From NCBI RefSeq assembly GCF_014898055.3, contig NW_023602073.1:21871784-21935783 (forward strand): a stretch of DNA of 64,000 nt, in the 5' to 3' direction. The translations under genes were made by a program, and so were the position numbers. This document shows, one piece after another, positions 35,302 to 47,938 of this stretch (its first letter is position 1; the number at the start of each line of letters is the position of its first letter). A model generated the notes under the pieces. The model worked only from the letters and a program-made list of their open reading frames with translations, did not search any database and was not told the origin of the DNA. This DNA is from Talpa occidentalis (taxonomy: Eukaryota; Chordata; Mammalia; Eulipotyphla; Talpidae).

Positions 35302-38189
35302 TCAAGCCAAGACCTCTGTTAAGAGTTCACCCACTTGTTTCTAAGATAAACGGTTAGGGGTATGTATGTCCCTCTCCCCCAAGACAGAATGAGTTATGTG
35401 CAAGCTTCCACTCCAGCAGACATTTTCAAGTAAATGGGCAAAAAGAGCTGGACACAACACTGGCATAAGACCGCCTTAACACACCCTTCAGGGGCATGTG
35501 GGAGTCCCTTTGGGTGTGACCCAATCCTTGTATTTTTTTTTTTTTTCCACTCTCCCCCTTTGTGTTAGGAGATTGTGGAGAGGTGGGGCTGCAGTGGTCT
35601 TTCAGTTGTGATCTGAAGATGAAAGGCCACCTAGGATGTATGGAGACAATGCCCTGCGTTAATGGAAGGCTTTGATCAGAGGAAGTACCAGCAAGCATGG
35701 TGAGCACTTGGGTTTCAGTAAACTCCAAGGCAGCGCCAGAACAATATACAGTCACAACAATGAAAAATTCAGTCACCAGAGTTAGGACCCATCGCTGTCA
35801 CTGCCTTGTCGGGTCAGTCTCATCCCAGTCACGAGCATGGTTTGCCATGTGCACATTGCCAGGTGGGGGAAGAGGCAGGCAAGTCTTTCAAGCTGCTGCC
35901 TGGGGGCAGCAACGGGAAGAGGAAAGGCTATATCTAGGTAACAAGTCCCAACCGATTGTGGTTCTGTCTGCTTGGTGGTCATGAAGAGTGCTGATAACAG
36001 GGTTGAATTATGACAAAAGGTAGCCATTGGATTGGAGGTCTGTACCCACAGGCCAAAAATTAGACTTGAAAATAAAACTGAAGCAGACATGGGTGGGGAG
36101 CACTAGGAGGGAGAGAGGAGGCCGTCATGGTCAGGGGATTGAAATTGCACCTGTAGGAGCAGTTCTTTCCTTTTCTCCAGAAAATGCACAGTAAGATGAA
36201 GGGAAGAGGGGAGTGGGCAGCTTCCAGTGCTTGGCACCTGATTCCTACAGACAGTTTCTCTCCTGCTATGAGCCTCCCCTCCAGAGGGGAGGTGCTGCCT
36301 ACTTTCAATTGGTTTTGTAGCGCTATTTTCATTTCTACGTCACAGTTCTATGGCAGATCTCTGCTGATTGATTCATGTGAAGGATACAGAAACAGCATCC
36401 TAAAGAGGAAAGGGGAAGGATGATGTTTTTAAAAGCAGAGCTAGCTGTTCTCCCACCCCAATCTTTCTTGATGGGGTCCCCTTTCTGGCTTCTGATTCCC
36501 TGCCCTGTCTCCCTAGGGATAGTGAGGTTCTCTAGAGAAGGGTCAGTGGTAATTGGAACTTTGCACCCCTGTTCAAGGTTCCATGACCAGTTCTCCTACT
36601 TCTCCCAGAAGGGGGTGGTGGAGGGTGCAGTGGAGGAATCTAAGGACTCTGTCACCACTGGCCCTCTCCTTCATGCCCCTCAGCCCCAGGAGTTTCAGCC
36701 TGTCCCTGCCAGGTGGACCAGAGGAGGCCTGCAGGAAGGGTCTGCACCAGCTCACTAAATGAAAGTGCACAACAGAATTGGGTGTGGGAGGCATCACAGG
36801 TTTGAGGGCACCACAGGGCGTGGCCTGCCAGAACTTGCACCTTCAGTTCCCAGTACCCAGACCTCCGGCCACAGCGTAGGTACTACAGCCCTGACCCTGC
36901 CAAGATTGTCTTTTCTGGCCCGGCCCAGACCTGTGCATTCCTTCTGCAACTGGGAGCTAACTGGGACTCTGGGCTTGTCTGGTCTGGTTGGTCAAGGACA
37001 AAGTCTGGACTCCCCAACTTTTCCCACCCCACCACTGCCCATCCCCTCTCCAGCTAGCCCCACAGCCCATCTCACTCACCAAACCTCCTCTCCCTGTGAC
37101 AGGGCCTGTTCCCTCCCTAGCCAGCAGCCAGCCCTTCCCCCAGCCTCTCCCAGGCCAGGGGCCTCGGCCCCACCTGAGCAAACACCAGGTTACCAAATGA
37201 CACCGGGCCTCTGAGTTGGGCTCAGGACTGGGGGTGGGAGGGGAGCCTGTTTAGATTGGGAAACACCTTTTGATACCTGTCAGGCCAGCCTGGAGCCAGG
37301 GATGCTGGCTAAGGGCTCCATGGGGTCTTTTTTCATAGTCCCCTTTCCTGAACTGCTCCCCCAGTGTGCTCTTTACACTCCCTCCTAGAAGAACCCTCCA
37401 CCCTCAGTGGACAGATGGACAAATGGGGGGCAGAAAAATCCACAAGCCCCCACTCATTCCACCTCCCCCCACAGGTTCTGCTCAGTATAAAACCTCCTTT
37501 CTGCTGGAGAGGACCATTCTCACAGATGCCAGAAGCCTGGGGCTGGGAGGGGATTAGCCCAGTCACTGCCCTGCCCCAGTGGTGAGCCAGGGCAGTGAAT
37601 TCCTTCAACCCAGGTGAGAGGCCCAAGCCCAGTCCCAGAGTGTATGGATAAAGGCAACCAAACTAAAACTCCCTGGAGTGCTGAGCGAGATTCTTGATTC
37701 CACATAGAAAGGAGGCAGGGAGGCTAAAGGCCGAGAAATCAGACAGTCTTACCCAGCAGATGAGGTGGTCTCTCTAGCACCCCAGCAGGCCCCGAGCACC
37801 CCCAAGGAGAATGACCTGGGTCCCACTGACTGTACCAGCGCACAACTGCACAAATTTGATGTTTTTCAACCTCAGAGAAGCTGTGCTCACACACGAAACA
37901 CAAAGTGAAATTCACTGATGCTCCTGGATGGGTTCTCACTTTATAGAGGAGAAGGCGGGGCCCCCACAGTGGCTTAAGGGGATCCCATGGAAACAGAGAA
38001 CACCAGGCTCCAACCGCCATTCAGAATTCTTCCCACCGCTACACAGTCACAGACAATTCAGATCAAAACTGACTTTGGCCTCAACTTAGGGGATAATTCA
38101 CTCAGATAATTCGCTCATCTCACTTTTTTTTTTTAACATCAGGCAGATTTTCCAAACTGGTAAGTGATTTCTTGCATGATTAAGCTGTA
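35302..38189. other. Intergenic, unique, downstream of FOXQ1
   Basis: GC-moderate with a T run near 35525. 36900-37200 is C-rich on the + strand. No gene recognised. Confidence 0.5.
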
Positions 38190-38955
38190 AGGTTCCTGTG
38201 TGCACAGCAGCCTTATTCACAACAGCCAGGTCATGGGGCGAACCTAAGTGCACATCGGACAGGCCATGAGAAAAGAGATTGTGGAGCAGATACTTAGGGG
38301 AGTCCTGCTCTGCTAGTAAGAAGATGAAAGAGTGTGCTTTGGGACAAAATGGATGGATCTTGGGCCTCCCTGGTGGCGCAGGTGGTTGAGCGTAGCGCTA
38401 TGAAGATGTCCGCAGCCTCTGCAGCACAAGTTCAATCCCCGGCCAGCCAAGGAGCTACTCACATGGCGCAGCAGACCTCTCCTGTCTCGCCCGCTGCTCC
38501 CCTCAGCAGTGTATTTCAGTCCGTCTACCTGTTCTGCTCCCTACTCTGTCTCACCCTCCCGCATATCTGGCCTGTACCCCGGTTCTTGTGTGCATAAATA
38601 AATAAATCTTTTAAAAAAATGGATGGATCTTAAGGTGATGACACTAAGTGAGAAAGTAAGACAGTTACCAGAGAGTAATATATCTGCTAATATATTTATA
38701 TGTAGAGTATAATCTAAAAAAAACTGGCAAAAATAACTCTCAGACTCTGGAAAATATACTCATTGCCCAAGGGACAGGATGGGGAGGGAGGAAGGGCTGG
38801 GAAGGGAAGGGGCCAGGGCATGGGGTTTTAGGGGAGGGTGAGTATGCATGTGTACCTAGGGGGGTGAAGCTGTACACACACCCCAAAATTACAGAGTTGT
38901 GTGCATAAGAACAACTTAGTAAAATTTGAGAAAATATAAGAAAAGTACATAAGAT
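38190..38955 (+). mobile_element. L1 3' region with a nested SINE
   Basis: L1 landmarks: TTATTCACAACAGCCAGG, ACAAAATGGATGGATCTT, GTGATGACACTAAGTGAG, a G-rich tract (38775-38840) and ACCCCAAAATTACAGAG. A SINE with its own duplication splits it at 38362-38631. Confidence 0.75.
38362..38615 (+). mobile_element. tRNA-derived T+ SINE nested in L1
   Basis: Forward copy with GCATAAATAAATAAATC before TTTTAAAAAAA. The 16-bp target duplication AAAATGGATGGATCTT is perfect (38346-38361 and 38616-38631). The target is an L1 3' region, where GGATGGATCT is part of L1 itself. Confidence 0.93.
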
Positions 38956-39330
38956 ACAATTGTCCATAATTGTCCATAATTGTCTGTCTATCCCTCTCCT
39001 GGGAGACTGGGGTGAGGGAGTGTCTTTGAGTCAGTCCTTAGTTTCAGAGTGATGGTCCCTCTCCTCACCATGGTGGAATTTGACACTTTCTGTGGTGCCA
39101 CAAATGCACACCCCTGGCAGCTGAGGTGGGCCAGCATGACCCTGGGCTACAAAGCAGGAGCTGCGGCCTGAGGACTGGGCCCCAGCAGCAGCCAAGCTCC
39201 CCAGAGACACACAGACGGGTGGGCCCTCCCCACCCACACCTCTCCCACTGTCCCAAACCAGACACCAAACAACCAGAAAGCAGCCTCTTGCCCACCATGG
39301 AAAGAAATTCAAACTTCATCCAACAATTGG

Positions 39331-39691
39331 GTTTTTGTTTTTTGGTTTTTTTTTTTTTAAATCTTTTTTTTTATTATTTTTTTTAATAGAGGCATGTTTT
39401 TTTATTCATTATTTATTTTTTTGTTTTGTTTTTTTTTTTGTTTATACAAGCACTGGGTACAGTCAGAAGCGCGGGAGGGTGAGAGAATTCACCAGAGCCA
39501 GAGCGGGGAGCAGAGCAGGCAGAAGGACCAAAGTACACTGCTGAGGGGAGCAGCGGGCAGCAGGAGAGGTCTGCGCGCCATGTGGGACCCTCCTCTGGTG
39601 GCCAGGGAGCAGCCGGGGATCGAACCGGCGCTGCAGAGGCCGCGGGCGGCTTCGCAACCCAGCGCTCAACCGCTGCGCCACCGGGAAGGCC
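39331..39691 (-). mobile_element. tRNA-derived T+ SINE, younger subfamily, long tail
   Basis: Reverse copy with an unusually long, degenerate T-rich tail (39331-39440) that contains TAGAGGCATGTTTT (39387-39400), as in the copy at 24738. Target duplication CAACAATTGG at 39321-39330 and 39692-39701. The body is close to the younger-subfamily consensus. Confidence 0.92.
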
Positions 39692-39954
39692 CAACAATTG
39701 GTTTTTTATGTTTCGTTTTTAAAAAATGCCAACTCGGTGCATAAAGTACGTGATTGATAACTGTCTCAGGCGCGAAGGGACTTTGCTAGCAGCAAACATA
39801 CAGAGAGACTTCTCCTCTGTTCGACTGTTTTTTAATTCTTTAGCTCATAAGAGCTTCTCTTCCCCTCGGTTCTAGCAGTGAGGCTGACCCAGAAGAGGCC
39901 CGCAGTAAATACCTCCTGCTTTCAAACACCAGCACGTCTCCCTCTTAAGTAACA

Positions 39955-40385
39955 GGCTTTATAGTTCTCTAATGAAACCATTAAGCTTTGTTATGCTTTA
40001 ACAACATAATTTGTTAATTCTTAATGTTGTCAACAAATGGCCCTAATGAGAATCCTCTAAGAAGATCACGATCAAACGCACGAAAATGAAACTCTCCCCG
40101 GATTCCGGGTCCTCTTTCAAATTGGCAGAGATTTCCACGTCGTGATAAGCGGCTTGTTGAGCAACAGTTTCTGCGCTGTATCTGTTCGGCATTATTAAGA
40201 TGGATGGGTGATTAGAAGCAAATGTTGTTCCTGTCATTTGCCAACGAACACGCAGGCAGGAAGAGGGAACTGGATTAACCTTCATTTTTGGTGAATGGCG
40301 GGCAAACAAACATGAACATGATACCTTGGACCCTTCTGGCCTCACTTCCCAGGAAAAGTTTTCACTTAGATGAGTAGCCACGGCT
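39955..40385. promoter_or_regulatory. Candidate conserved enhancer downstream of FOXQ1
   Basis: Repeat-free and AT-rich with homeodomain-type TTAATT/TAATGAG/CATTATTAAG cores, a forkhead-type GCAAACAAACATG (40312-40324), and several CpGs kept outside a CpG island (for example CACGATCAAACGCACG). This combination is typical of conserved developmental enhancers. Conservation itself cannot be seen here. Confidence 0.35.
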
Positions 40386-40852
40386 GAGACTTTTTATCAC
40401 ATCTTTTGCCGCCCCAAGGAACAAAGGTGTTGAGCATCTTTGTAGTGTTCAATGCCTGACTACCAAGAAATAGGTTGAAGAATTTCCCAACCTCTGCCCA
40501 GCGATGCTTCAGAGAATAGATGTCTGGGGATATTCAACATCACAGAAGGGGCCCTTCAAGAAGAGCTCAGACTGCAGTCCTTGAAGACCCAGGTCTGATG
40601 GATGGTGGTGTCTCGTGCAGCTGGGTGACCTCAGCAAAGGAGGTCGTGCATCTAAGCCTCAGTAGGGCCAGGGGATTAGGCTAGAACATTCTCACAGTTC
40701 ACAGCCATGAAAATGCTCCCAGCAGATCAAAGGTGTCATGCACAAGGGTATTTTTTTCTTTCCCCTAAATGCAATCAACATGGGATCCGATGTGTATTTC
40801 CAGGACAAGTCTTATTATAGCAACATTCAAGATCATCAAAATGATGGGTGCT

Positions 40853-41123
40853 GGGCCTCCCTGGTGGCACAAGGGGTTAAGCACTGCACTATGAAGCTGT
40901 CCGCAGCCTCTACAGCACGAGTTCGATCCCCAGCCAGCCAGGGAGGAACCCACATGGCACAGCAGGCCTCTCCTGACTTGCCCGCTGCTCCCCTCAGCAG
41001 TGTACCTCGGTCAATCCGCCCGTTCTGTTCCCCGCTCTGTCTCTGGTGAATCCTCTCATCCCTCTGCACCTCTGGCCTGTACCCCCCCAGCTCTTGTATG
41101 CATAAATAAATAAATCTTTAAAA
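40853..41123 (+). mobile_element. tRNA-derived T+ SINE
   Basis: Forward copy with clear A and B boxes (TGGCACAAGGGG, GAGTTCGATCCCC) and an ATAAATAAATAAATC tail. Perfect 15-bp target duplication AAAATGATGGGTGCT (40838-40852 and 41124-41138). Confidence 0.93.
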
Positions 41124-41261
41124 AAAATGATGGGTGCTGTGGACAAGCACAGTTTGTCATTCTAATGGCTCATAGTATGTATTTCCAATAATATGTCTCC
41201 CCCCACCCCATAATGTGTTCTCAACAACTTATATTTTGCACAAAATCGTTTGCAGAATTAG

Positions 41262-41345
41262 GTGGAAAACACTGGCATGCTTATTCCACAAGCAGGAAAC
41301 CGAGGCTGAGAGAGGTTGGCCTGGTTTCAAAAGGTTTCATCATCA
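41262..41345 (+). repeat. MIR-like fragment
   Basis: TTATTCCACAAGCAGGAAACC and GAGGCTGAGAGAGGTTGG match the MIR core. Confidence 0.4.
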
Positions 41346-42824
41346 GTCAAGCATCCAGAGCTGCTTGCGTGGCTCCAGTGATGCCTCCCAGGCCAGTCCT
41401 CAGAGCCTGGGATGACAGGATCCCATCAGCCCTTGTCTGTTTATTTAAGAGCAAAGTCCAAAGACGCCACAGGCAATTCTCAGGGTTGAAGAGTGCGTGC
41501 AACCTAAAGACACAGCAAGCACCAGGAGACCCAAGGCTTGAATCAGCAGCTTGCCTGTGGTGTAAGCACAAATATAACATGGAATTTCTAGTGCCAGCTA
41601 CTGAGATCAGTGTGCGAGCCTGCAGAACTGGACAGTAGAAAGCCCCGAAAAGACCAACACATTAGTAAAAAATGTTCTAATTTCATAAGTCCAGACACAT
41701 TTGCAGGCCCAGGACAAGCATGAGTGAAGAGGGTTACAGGACCCCTCAGCCAGACCCACCTCACTTGGGAGAACCAGCATTTCCCCGGGGAGTCAACACC
41801 AGCATCTGCTCCTTCCTCTGGTCCCAGCACCCTGACACCCCTGCGTTGCACCCTTCCACAGGCTGCCCCCCAAGATGGCTTTCATGCTCTTGCCTCCTTT
41901 CCTTGGTCAACTCTTCTCCTCTTGCTGGCTCCCTTTGGACACCCACAGTTCCCTGGCAGGAAGATGTGGGGGACTGGAAACTAAGGGGAGTGTGAGGTGG
42001 GTGGTCAGGCAGTCAGTGCTGGGGAGCACTTTCCTACTTTGGGGGGACAAACAGAAAAAGGGACTGAACACCCAGATGGCCACTGCGTAAGTGAAAGACT
42101 TAAGACACCAAGCTCAGTGACACCCCCCACCCCAAGAAAAAAAAAATCCAGGCGTGAAAGGAGCCACTTCCATGAGGCTACTGCCATGCAATTCCTTGGG
42201 AATAACACTGAGAAAATCAAGCACAGTCTGCCGCTCAAACTAGGGATGTTTCCCATAGCAGCTTAACAGAATGGAAATGAAGCTTTATTTATGGAATTCT
42301 GGCTAAATGGAAGTAGTTAGGGTAAACTTCCCAGTGTCCCTCAAATTCTTCCCAGCTCTCAGATGCTTCTTCCCAGCCTGGGCCAGGCAACCAGTGCAGC
42401 CTTGGCCCCTTCAACGGGAAACTTTCCCACATCCAGAGCACCATTTTCTTCATCTGCCTAAGAAAGGAAGAAGAGGCCAAGAGTCCACGTGGAAGAGAAG
42501 CAGAATCACTAGGATGAAGCCTGGTTAGTCCTCCAAGCAGCCGACCCCAAGCCCTGGGTCAAAGACCAGCACCTGTGCCAGGAAAGATGCCCCCAAAGAG
42601 GGACCCCAGGTGAAATGTCAGGATTACTGACACTACCCCAACCCAGCAAATGCACTCACACTCAACACCAAACATCCGGAAGTGGCCCCCAAATGTAAGC
42701 GATCACCCTACTCCCTGACCCTTACCTGCACCCCAATTCCGTAATCACAGGTGTCAAAATGTTGGGGAGAATGTTGAGCAAACCGGACACTTCCGACCCC
42801 TCCCAGCAGTTACACAAGGCAGCC

Positions 42825-42945
42825 ATTTGCAACAAGATAATTATTAGTTCTCCTATTTATTGGCTGAGCCCTTTTGAGTAATAGCCTCTGGGGACATTTA
42901 TAAATGCAATAAAAGACCTCGTGATTGGGAAGCGCAAAATAATGT
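42825..42945. promoter_or_regulatory. Candidate conserved noncoding element
   Basis: AAGATAATTATTAG, CCTATTTATTGGCTGAG and ATAAATGCAATAAAAGACC form a short AT-rich, repeat-free block in otherwise GC-moderate sequence. Weak. Confidence 0.2.
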
Positions 42946-43169
42946 GGTTCCTTCTGGACTGGATGCCAGAGAGCCAGGCAGTAGCTCTGCCTGCATTCCA
43001 GAAGGGAAAGGCCTGAGACTTCAACTTCTCCTGGACACAGTCTGGCCACTGCTTCACAAAAGCTCCTTGAACCTACTGAGAGGCCCAAAGGCAGTAAGAG
43101 ATGCCGGGAGCCAATGGAGAGAAAGCAGAGCCTGCATTTTCCAATATGTAGCCCCAGATGATGTGTAAC

Positions 43170-43190
43170 CAAAGAGAGAGAGAGAGAGAG
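43170..43190. repeat. (GA)n microsatellite
   Basis: About ten GA units. Confidence 0.9.
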
Positions 43191-43959
43191 CATTGGGGGG
43201 CCCCAGTCGCCTCTCAAGCTGTGCCCTGAGTATGGTGCTGAGCTCACAGACGACCTGAGAACCAAAACTTGCCCAAAGGTCTTGCCTAATGAGTCACATA
43301 AACGAAAACTAGCGTTTCTTTTAGTCACGGTTGATTCAACAGAATCAAGGTCCAGCCCACATCTGGGGCCACTGGCTGGTTGCTTGCGCCTAGAGTTACA
43401 GGAAAGGAGCCAAAAGGCTTTGCTGGGGGTGTCTGCCTCCACCCTCTCTGCCCCACCCCCCAACCCTGCCCCCTACACTGCAGCCTGGAATGTTACAATT
43501 TCAGTCATTCTGCTGAGTTCTAGCACAAAAGTAGACATAAGCTCTACCCCAAAAGGGGGTGGAGGGTAAAGGGGAGACAAGTAATCGTGGTCCTCTTGTA
43601 GACACATCTCCCTCCTTCACACCTTTGCTAAGTATCTTCGCCAGCCCATGTCACCTGGCCGGCAAGCCCTCACCAGCTCCATACAAACCCATCTGTCCAT
43701 AGACAAACACGAACGGTGAGTGTCCCCCTAACTCTGGCACCACCCTGCAAGTATTACCTCTGTCCTTCACCAGCACAGCTACTGGGCAAGCATGAAGCAA
43801 CCCTGCTCCCAGCTGTGAACTCAGTTCACATAGTTACTATAAGCTTAGCCCTGAGGCCCGGAGGCTACCCTCGGTTTACCTTCTTGACAGCCCTTACTCC
43901 TTTGTTCTGGGATGTGGAATAACAACACACAGTGTTCTTGAACAATACCACACCATGTT

Positions 43960-44420
43960 CTTGAATAACCTATCACCAGGGTGTGATGGGGCAAGCTCTC
44001 CAGGTGGAGGGAACAGCATGGACAGCACAGGTAGCCCAGAGACTGCAACAATACAGGGAAAAGCAAACTCCCTGCACAGGTGAGCTGCAGAATCTCGCAG
44101 ACCAGGAAGAGAGGAAAATGTAATCCAGATCATGAAGCACCTGATCTTCATTCTGAGGATAATGGAAAGTGACTGCAGTGTATTGAGCAAAAAAACTGGT
44201 GTCCCCTGTGAGCCAGAGGAAAACTAGAGGCTCTTGCAACAATCCAGGTGACACGAGTGTGATCAGTGTGCCTACACTGAGGACAGAGTGGGGAGGTGCC
44301 AGCAAGTTTTGGGAGATGGGTCACAGGGAGGTGGAGACTGGATGTAGGAGGGCAAGATATGGACCCTGGGTGGGCATGAGGATGTCCAGGCAATAAGGAC
44401 CTTAAGAGAAGCTGAGCTTG
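43960..44420 (+). repeat. Possible ancient interspersed repeat
   Basis: AATCCAGATCATGAAGCACC, ATAATGGAAAGTGACTGCAG and TTGCAACAATCCAGGTGACACG follow the order of a widespread old mammalian repeat that I recall but cannot name. Diverged. Confidence 0.35.
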
Positions 44421-45603
44421 CTTTCAATGGGGAGGGGGTGTGTATGAACTGTCCAGTCCTCAATACAGTGTGCAAATAAAGGGCGTGCCATCAGGTCCCG
44501 GCAGTCATAATTGTGTGTATCACCTGCAGCAGTGTTTCCCCAGAGCAAGCAATGTGTTTTGAAGGAAGACTATTTTTCTAATTTGCTCAGACACTGGGTG
44601 AGCTAGCCCTGGCCCTGAGTGCAGTTTGGAGTTAGACTTCGGAGAGACCGAGTTCAAGTCACTGTTCAGATGATGCTATCAGGTAAGCAGCAAAATATTC
44701 TTGACTGTCATTCAGGAAAGATCTGGCTGGAGATGCAGACTGGAAAACATCTGCTTTTAGACAGCTTTCCCACTGTGGAAATTGTTGCCATCATCCAGGG
44801 TCCTGTGAACTGAGCAGGGGTGCTTAATTTGGGGGTATAACTGACTTGTTTGGGACTCAGTTGAACGAAATACACAAAAACATCCAATGAGCATCGGACT
44901 TCATAGATATGTAGGGGGTGGTGTGGCATGAGAGGAATAGTTCAGCTGCTGAAGCTGATAGCCATAAATTAAGCCAAGGCAAAACCGCAGCACTAGGGAG
45001 CAAGAAGAGCGTGGAATTGTGACAATGAGGAGAACCCAAATTTTAGGAAGAGAAGGTGCAATAACACAGAGAAAAATTTGCACTCCATGGCCAGTTCCAC
45101 AGTGACCTTGAGGAGCATCGTTGTAGGAAGTGCCTGGCAGGGCTGAGCCCATGGGGCGACGCTCGAGACAGGTGGCACTAGCAGTGTGCAGTCCTCTCCA
45201 GGACACTAGCTCTGGAGGGAGAAAGCAGATGAAGGAGCTAGGAAGAGTGTAGAGGTTGGTTACTCTTTTTTTTTTTTTAGAAAAAAGAAAAGCCACAACC
45301 ATTCTGAAGTGTTCTTGGGAAAGAGTCAGAAGAAAGGAGAAATGACAGGTGCTTGGAAGTGAGCAACATTGGGGTGCAGCCATAATGGAGACATGAGGGC
45401 CACCTGACCAGGGCTAGTCTCAGTGGGTAGGGGTGAGACCCACAGGCAGACCCCATCCAACCCAGTCCAGCTCCTCAGCAAGCTTCACTTCAGCCTGATG
45501 CTCACCAAGGTTCCCTATGGGCTACCTTAGGGCAGTTAGGACACACGGTTGGAACATCTACCAGGGCAGACATGGGGACTCTTTGAGACTGACCATTAGG
45601 GGC
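44421..45603. other. Intergenic, unique
   Basis: Nothing recognised apart from a T run at 45266-45278. Confidence 0.5.
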
Positions 45604-45618
45604 AAGACTTCCACAGCA

Positions 45619-45904
45619 GGGGGCCTTCCTGGTGGTGTAAGGGGTTAAGACACAGCACTATGAAGCAGTCTGCAGCCACTGCAGCACCAGTTCAATCCCC
45701 AACCAGGGAGCTACCCACATAGCACAGCAGACCTCTTCTGCCTGGCCTGCTGCTCCCCTTAGCAGTGTATTTCAGTTCTGCTCCCCACTCTCTCTGGTGG
45801 GTCCTCTCACACAACACCCCCCGACCCCGCACCTCTGGCTTGTACTCCAGTTCTTGTACTCCAGTTCTTGTATGTATAAATAAATAAATCTTAAAAAAAA
45901 AAAA
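45619..45904 (+). mobile_element. tRNA-derived T+ SINE with a small tail duplication
   Basis: Forward copy with a 16-bp local duplication, CTCCAGTTCTTGTA repeated near 45846-45870, just before the AATAAA tail. Target duplication AAGACTTCCACAGCA and AAGACTTACACAGCA (45604-45618 and 45905-45919), one mismatch. Confidence 0.92.
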
Positions 45905-45919
45905 AAGACTTACACAGCA

Positions 45920-46792
45920 ACAAGTAGGTAGCAGAACCAGTGAAGGAGTGGCTGGAAGAGAGAGTGGGGTTCACTTTGATTCCTTAAGTGGATGTGGAAT
46001 TAAACCTCCTCTTGCTGCTCAGGCACCTGCATCTATCATTGGGGGACGAGATCATAGGATGCCAGAGGTCGAGCAGCACAGAGTTTGAGGTTCAAGTAGG
46101 TCTGGGATAGGCTTCAATCTGCACTCCCCAGATGTATGATTTCACTATAGGTCCACAGGGCCTTCTTGCCTCCTCTACAGGACAGACTTATAGCCTCGTA
46201 GGGGCTAAATCTGAACACTCCATGCACATACACATCTATTTGTTGAGCTCCCTACAAGTACAATATAAGGCACAAGTGGTAATCAGCATTAATAGGTGTG
46301 GCAGTACACCTTAGCCCTTAATGGTGAAATCAAATCTTCATCAATCAGCATGTAATTATTATACAAATTACACAGTTTACCTTGGGGTAGACACTTGGAG
46401 GGGGATAGGGCAGAGTTCTTTAGTACCTTTCAACTCAATTACCTGGATTTTGATCTACAGGATTATATTATTTATGTTGCGAATCAAAGTTAGGTGGGTC
46501 TTTGCCAGCGTGCGTGTCATGTCCTCATGCCAAGAAATAGAAACCTCTAATGTTACTGATTGTGCAATTAACTTACTTGGTCTTTAAAGGAAAAATACCG
46601 CACACATTAAGGAACCTGTGACGAAGCTAAACATCTAGTGATAGTGAATAAGCACTCATGACCTTCCCATAGGAACGATCACGCTCACACCAAGAAAAAG
46701 TTCACTGCAGAAATATCGCTAAAATGAGAATAACAAACAAGTTGTGTGTTCCTCTTTTCCTTCTAGATGAGCAAAAAGGCCAACAGATTAAT
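45920..46792. other. Intergenic, unique
   Basis: No repeat recognised. 46600-46740 keeps several CpGs (GACGAAGC, GAACGATCACGC) and could be a weak regulatory candidate. Confidence 0.4.
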
Positions 46793-46803
46793 CTCCTCCA
46801 TTG

Positions 46804-47044
46804 TTTTTTTTAAAGGTTTGTTTATTTATGCATACAAGAGCTGGGGTGCAGGCCAGAGGTGTGGGGTAGGCGGTGAGAGGAGTCACCAGAGATACAGTGG
46901 GAAGCAGAACAGGCAGATCTACTGAAATACACTGCTGAGGGGAGCAGCGGGAAAGACAGGAGAGCTCTGCTATGCCATGGCCTCAGTAGCTGTGGATTGC
47001 TTCATAGTGCTGAAGCTTTACTCCTTGTGCCACCAGGGAGGCCC
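46804..47044 (-). mobile_element. tRNA-derived T+ SINE
   Basis: Reverse copy, slightly shortened in the body (a stretch is missing before GGCCTCAGTAGC). Target duplication CTCCTCCATTG at 46793-46803 and 47045-47055. First of three same-strand SINEs within 1.4 kb. Confidence 0.9.
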
Positions 47045-47154
47045 CTCCTCCATTGGTTTTCATTTGTTTTTCATCTCACTAGTTCTCTACCTTCCTTGTT
47101 CACACTGTAAACATTAGCTCTGGGATATATATGCACAAGTGATTAATCTCACTT

Positions 47155-47429
47155 CATTTTTTTAAGATTTATTTATGCATATAAGAATTGGGGTACAGGC
47201 CAGAGGTGTGGGAGGTGGGTGGGTGAGAGGATTCACCAGAAACAGAGTGGGGAGCAGAACAGGTGGACTGACTGAAATACACTGCTGAGGGGAGCAGCGG
47301 GCGAGACAGGAGAGGTCTGCTGCACCATGTATGTTGCTCCCTGCCTGGCCGGGGATGGAACTCATGCTGCAGAGGCTGTGGATAGCTTCATAGTGCTGTG
47401 CTTAACCTCTTATACCACCAGGGAGGCCC
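47155..47429 (-). mobile_element. tRNA-derived T+ SINE
   Basis: Reverse copy with a perfect 15-bp target duplication TGATTAATCTCACTT (47140-47154 and 47430-47444). Confidence 0.93.
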
Positions 47430-47938
47430 TGATTAATCTCACTTTAAACTTGTGGTTCTCTCTTCTCATAAGAAGCCCTTCATTTTTCTGGACCCCCTTC
47501 TTTCTTTCCCTCTTTGAGACTTCCTTCAGAGTAAAACCAAATTCTTCCTCTCAATTGGAAATCACAGAATCTTTGCTCCAAGAAGAAAACAGAATGCAGC
47601 AGGTTCCTGCCCGGATCCTACAGAAAGCTAGTCTGGATCCTTTTCTTTCCAAGGAAGCGCAAAGCTACAAGTCACACAGAGTGATAGTGGGTAGAATCTC
47701 CTTGAACTGAATTTCCTTCCTCCCCGCCCCTACACCAAAATAAATGTCTGAAAGGGCAGAGGTTTACATGGATAAAGCCAGCCCAGGAAAGTACTCAAAG
47801 AGAGAGGACAAGAGTTTTAAAATCTGACATTGGCAGAGCTCACCTAAGGTGGGGCGTGTCTACATGCACCCACAAAAAAAGCAGATCAATAAATACTGCA
47901 AACTTTTATTTGTTTAAAAAACACATAAAAGGACATGT

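Larger units (their letters stand above)
41346..43959. other. Intergenic, unique
   Basis: No gene recognised. The 217-codon reverse frame at 42810-43463 has no domain or start context. Contains the (GA)n at 43170. Confidence 0.5.

Noticed and set aside
42810..43463. 217-codon reverse frame
   Set aside because: No recognisable domain; it crosses a (GA)n microsatellite and AT-rich sequence with different composition.
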